Positions 61,816-64,000 of a DNA stretch of 64,000 bases are shown here, piece by piece; position 1 is the first letter of the stretch, and the number at the start of each line of letters is the position of its first letter. The notes beneath the pieces are model-generated. The model was given only the letters and a program-made list of their open reading frames with translations. It was not told the origin of the DNA and searched no databases. The stretch is from Streptomyces oceani. GTDB taxonomy: Bacteria > Actinomycetota > Actinomycetes > Streptomycetales > Streptomycetaceae. Both the position numbers and the translations under genes were made by a program. The stretch is taken from the NCBI RefSeq assembly GCF_001751245.1, contig NZ_LJGU01000137.1, forward strand, positions 82,472-146,471. The letters are read 5' to 3'.

Positions 61816-63790
61816 CAGGTGAGCATAGCCGATCGGTGGGCTGCGGAGACGCGCGGAATCGGGCGACCGTACGCTCGGATGCCGGCCGGGGAGCGTCCGC
61901 GGCACCGTGCTTGTCCTGACGGACGAGCGCGGCGTAGTGCCCGTCCCGATCGAGGAGATCCTCGTGCGTGCCGTGCTCCACCAGGTGCCCGCCGGCGAGC
62001 ACGACGATCTGGTCGGCGTCCCGGACCGTGGAGAGCCGGTGTGCGATGGTCAGTGTGGTGCGGCCGGCCGACAGGGCGTCGATCGCCTCCTGTACGGCTT
62101 GCTCGGTCCGGGTGTCCAGGGCGCTGGTCGCCTCGTCCAGGACGAGCACGGGCGGGTCGCGCAGGATCGTACGGGCCAACGCGAGGCGCTGCTTCTCGCC
62201 ACCGGAGAAGCGGTAGCCACGTTCGCCGACCAGGGTGTCGTAGCCGTCCGGGAGACGCTGGATGTGCTCGTGGATCTGCGCCGCGCGGGCGGCGGCGTAC
62301 AACTCCTCGGGGGTCGCGTCGGGTTTGGCGAACCGCAGGTTGGCGGCGACGGAGGCGTGGAAGAGGTACGTCTCCTGGGAGACCACCCCGACGGCGGCGC
62401 TGAGGCTGTCGAAGGCGAGTTCCCGCACGTCGGTGCCGTCCAGCGTGACGCGGCCCGCGGTGACGTCGTACAACCGTGGCACCAGGTATCCCAGGGTGCT
62501 CTTGCCCGAGCCGGTGTGGCCGACGACGGCGAGGCTGCTGCCGGCGGGCACGGTGAGGTCGACGCCCTCCAGCGCGGCCTGCGCCTGCTCGGTGTCGTAG
62601 GCGAAGGTGACGCTCTCGAAACGCACTTCGCCACGGATGCGAGCGGGCCGTACGGGGTAGGCGGGCTCGGTGATGTCCGGACGCAGGTCGAGATACTCGA
62701 AGACCCGCTGGAAGAGCGCGAGCGAGGTCTGCATCTCCACGCCGGTCGACAGCAGCGACACCGAGGGGCGGAGCAGTCCCTGTTGCAGGGTGACGAAGGC
62801 GACGAGCGTGCCGATGGAGAGGGTCGGGCCGCCCAGGTGCAGCAGGAGTCCCGCGGACCAGTACAGCAGCGCGGGTACGGCGGCCATGGTGATCCCGATG
62901 GTGGCCATGCGCCAACGACCGGCCATGCTGGACCGGATCTCCAGGCCCGCCAGCCGCTCGGACTCGTCGGTGAAGTCCGCGGTGAGGGCGTCCGTACGGC
63001 CCATGGTGCGGCCGAGCAGCATGCCGCTCACCGAGAGAGACTCGGTGACCAGGGCGGACATCGACGCCATCTGCTTCTGACGCTGCGTCGTCAGCTTCTT
63101 GCGTTCCCGGCCCACGCGTCGGCTGATGTACACGAACCAGGGGAGCAACAGGAGCGAGACGAGTGTCAGCCGCCAGTCCAGTGCCAGCATCGCCACGAGG
63201 GTGGCGACGACACTGGTGAGGTTGGAGACCAGCGAGGTCGCCGTGGAGGTGACGGTGGCCTGCATGCTGCCGATGTCGTTGGCGATGCGGGACTGCACCT
63301 CGCCCGTGCGGGTGCGGGTGAAGAAGGCCAGAGGCATCCGCTGGAGCTTCGCGTACACCTGGGAGCGCAGGTCGTGCATGACACGCTGGCCGACGGTGGT
63401 GCTGATCAGGGTCTGCAGCACGCCGAGGACACTGGTGGTGACCGCGACGGCGATCATGCCCATCGCGAGGAGCGACAGGAGTCCGGTGCGCTGCTGTGGG
63501 ATCGCGACGTCGAGGACCGCGCGGAGCAGGAACGGCGAGGCGACCGACACGACCGAGGAGGCGGCGACCAGCAGACCCACGAGGGTGAGTCGCCCCTTGT
63601 AGGGGCGGAAGAGCCGGAGGATGCGGCGAGTCGGGACAGCGTCCGCCTCGGCCTGAGGTGTGGTTCTCAGGGGTACGGCTTGCGGGGGCGTGCCCCGTGC
63701 GGACGGGGACTCTCCGGATACGGCCCCCCGGGATGCCGCCTCGCCTCGCTGGTTTCGCGCGCCGCCAGCACACGCCTTCGTACGTCGCAA
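61802..63790 (-). CDS. ABC exporter, permease-ATPase half-transporter
   Basis: About 662 aa if it starts at TTG 63790; the start is uncertain because no ATG/GTG with a good ribosome site lies between there and the first conserved residues (about 63650). Six-helix permease domain (LTLVGLLVAASSVVSVASPF onward) with FFTRTRTGEVQSRIANDI, then an ATPase domain with GHTGSGKST, Q-loop, signature FSGGEKQRLALAR, Walker B VLVLDEATSALD and switch His AHRLST. Works as a dimer to export lipids, peptides or drugs. The open frame continues to 63985 without family similarity. Confidence 0.82.
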   Translation of the reverse strand: MRRTKACAGGARNQRGEAASRGAVSGESPSARGTPPQAVPLRTTPQAEADAVPTRRILRLFRPYKGRLTLVGLLVAASSVVSVASPFLLRAVLDVAIPQQRTGLLSLLAMGMIAVAVTTSVLGVLQTLISTTVGQRVMHDLRSQVYAKLQRMPLAFFTRTRTGEVQSRIANDIGSMQATVTSTATSLVSNLTSVVATLVAMLALDWRLTLVSLLLLPWFVYISRRVGRERKKLTTQRQKQMASMSALVTESLSVSGMLLGRTMGRTDALTADFTDESERLAGLEIRSSMAGRWRMATIGITMAAVPALLYWSAGLLLHLGGPTLSIGTLVAFVTLQQGLLRPSVSLLSTGVEMQTSLALFQRVFEYLDLRPDITEPAYPVRPARIRGEVRFESVTFAYDTEQAQAALEGVDLTVPAGSSLAVVGHTGSGKSTLGYLVPRLYDVTAGRVTLDGTDVRELAFDSLSAAVGVVSQETYLFHASVAANLRFAKPDATPEELYAAARAAQIHEHIQRLPDGYDTLVGERGYRFSGGEKQRLALARTILRDPPVLVLDEATSALDTRTEQAVQEAIDALSAGRTTLTIAHRLSTVRDADQIVVLAGGHLVEHGTHEDLLDRDGHYAALVRQDKHGAADAPRPASERTVARFRASPQPTDRLCSPDAQP

Positions 63791-63820
63791 GGTCCTCCCT
63801 GGTACGGCACGGCTTGAGGG

Positions 63821-64000
63821 GTGGCCGACCAGACGGGACCGTACGCCGAACCGGCCGCCGCGAGCATAGCCCAGGCCACACACGTCAGCCTCGACCACGA
63901 GACGCACCTCACGACGGCGCTCGGGGCGGCGGTGCCGACGGGGACGTCGCGGGGGCGCCGGCGCGGGGGCGGGTACGCCGCGCAACGCAGCGCGCTGCCC
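63821..64000 (+). CDS. Possible N-terminal part of a divergent gene (runs off the window)
   Basis: A frame from GTG 63821 (ADQTGPYAEPAAASIAQATH onward) stays open to the window edge, 60 codons, head-to-head with the ABC transporter. The GAGGG before it touches the start codon, so the initiation signal is poor and the second half is Arg/Gly-rich. No family recognised; it may be chance. Confidence 0.25.
   Translation, partial: MADQTGPYAEPAAASIAQATHVSLDHETHLTTALGAAVPTGTSRGRRRGGGYAAQRSALP

Noticed and set aside
61907..63817. 636-aa + strand frame opposite the ABC transporter
   Set aside because: Antisense shadow rich in Gly/Asp/His; the minus strand has a complete ABC exporter.

Overview
The window is high-GC DNA with GTG/TTG starts, many 1-4 nt start/stop overlaps, XRE-DUF5753/DUF397 pairs, an SCO6880-type secretion locus and Tat/lipobox signals. 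All of this fits a Streptomyces (or close actinomycete) chromosome, probably an accessory part of an arm. No rRNA, tRNA, CRISPR array, integrase or transposase was recognised.

Region 1 (1-10.3 kb, all + strand) looks like a small biosynthetic gene cluster built around O-acetylserine. It holds the 3' end of a serine O-acetyltransferase, a cysteine-synthase-like PLP enzyme, a cupin and a DMT-family exporter, closed by a strong hairpin. A tightly overlapping second operon follows: bicupin, asparagine-synthetase-like amidotransferase, PrpF/DAP-epimerase-fold isomerase, acyl-CoA-dehydrogenase-fold flavoprotein, dihydroorotase-like cyclic amidohydrolase and flavin reductase. The gene types suggest a small, possibly cyclic, N-oxidised amino-acid product, with a logic reminiscent of D-cycloserine assembly. 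The product is unknown.

Region 2 (10.6-37.2 kb) looks like a defence island. It starts with a PD-(D/E)xK nuclease gene broken by a one-base deletion and a decayed stretch containing the 3' end of a second yjbQ. A two-gene operon follows: a 2333-aa DEAD-like/DUF1998 helicase with a possible nuclease domain, and a UvrD-type helicase with a RelE-like N-terminus. Then come a divergent membrane protein, an HATPase/XRE/DUF397 regulatory trio, and a four-gene minus-strand operon: SNF2 helicase (DrmD-like), Eco57I/PglX-like adenine methylase (DrmMI-like), AAA ATPase and TOPRIM-like protein. A Ser/Thr kinase precedes it. The intact yjbQ at 37.2-37.6 kb and the yjbQ 3' fragment at 11.9 kb are direct repeats bracketing this segment, as expected for insertion at the 3' end of yjbQ.

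Region 3 (37.7-40.8 kb) carries a flavin monooxygenase, a Tat-exported NamZ/DUF1343 muramidase and a YiaA-type membrane protein.

Region 4 (40.8-54.0 kb) is an actinobacterial type IV secretion-like locus. It contains coiled/TPR-like proteins, two lipoproteins, an SLT-M23 cell-wall hydrolase, a pseudo-P-loop protein, two tandem pilin-like 2-TM proteins, a VirB8-like and a VirB6/TrbL-like membrane protein, an SCO6880-family protein, a VirB4-like ATPase, a VirD4/TraG coupling ATPase and a DUF4913 protein. No relaxase is visible.

Region 5 (54.1-64 kb) begins with a lower-GC stretch (unknown protein plus a GT4 glycosyltransferase with a long low-complexity tail). It continues with a zeta toxin, amidase, macrodomain protein, DUF2332, VOC, ASCH-domain protein and an ABC exporter.
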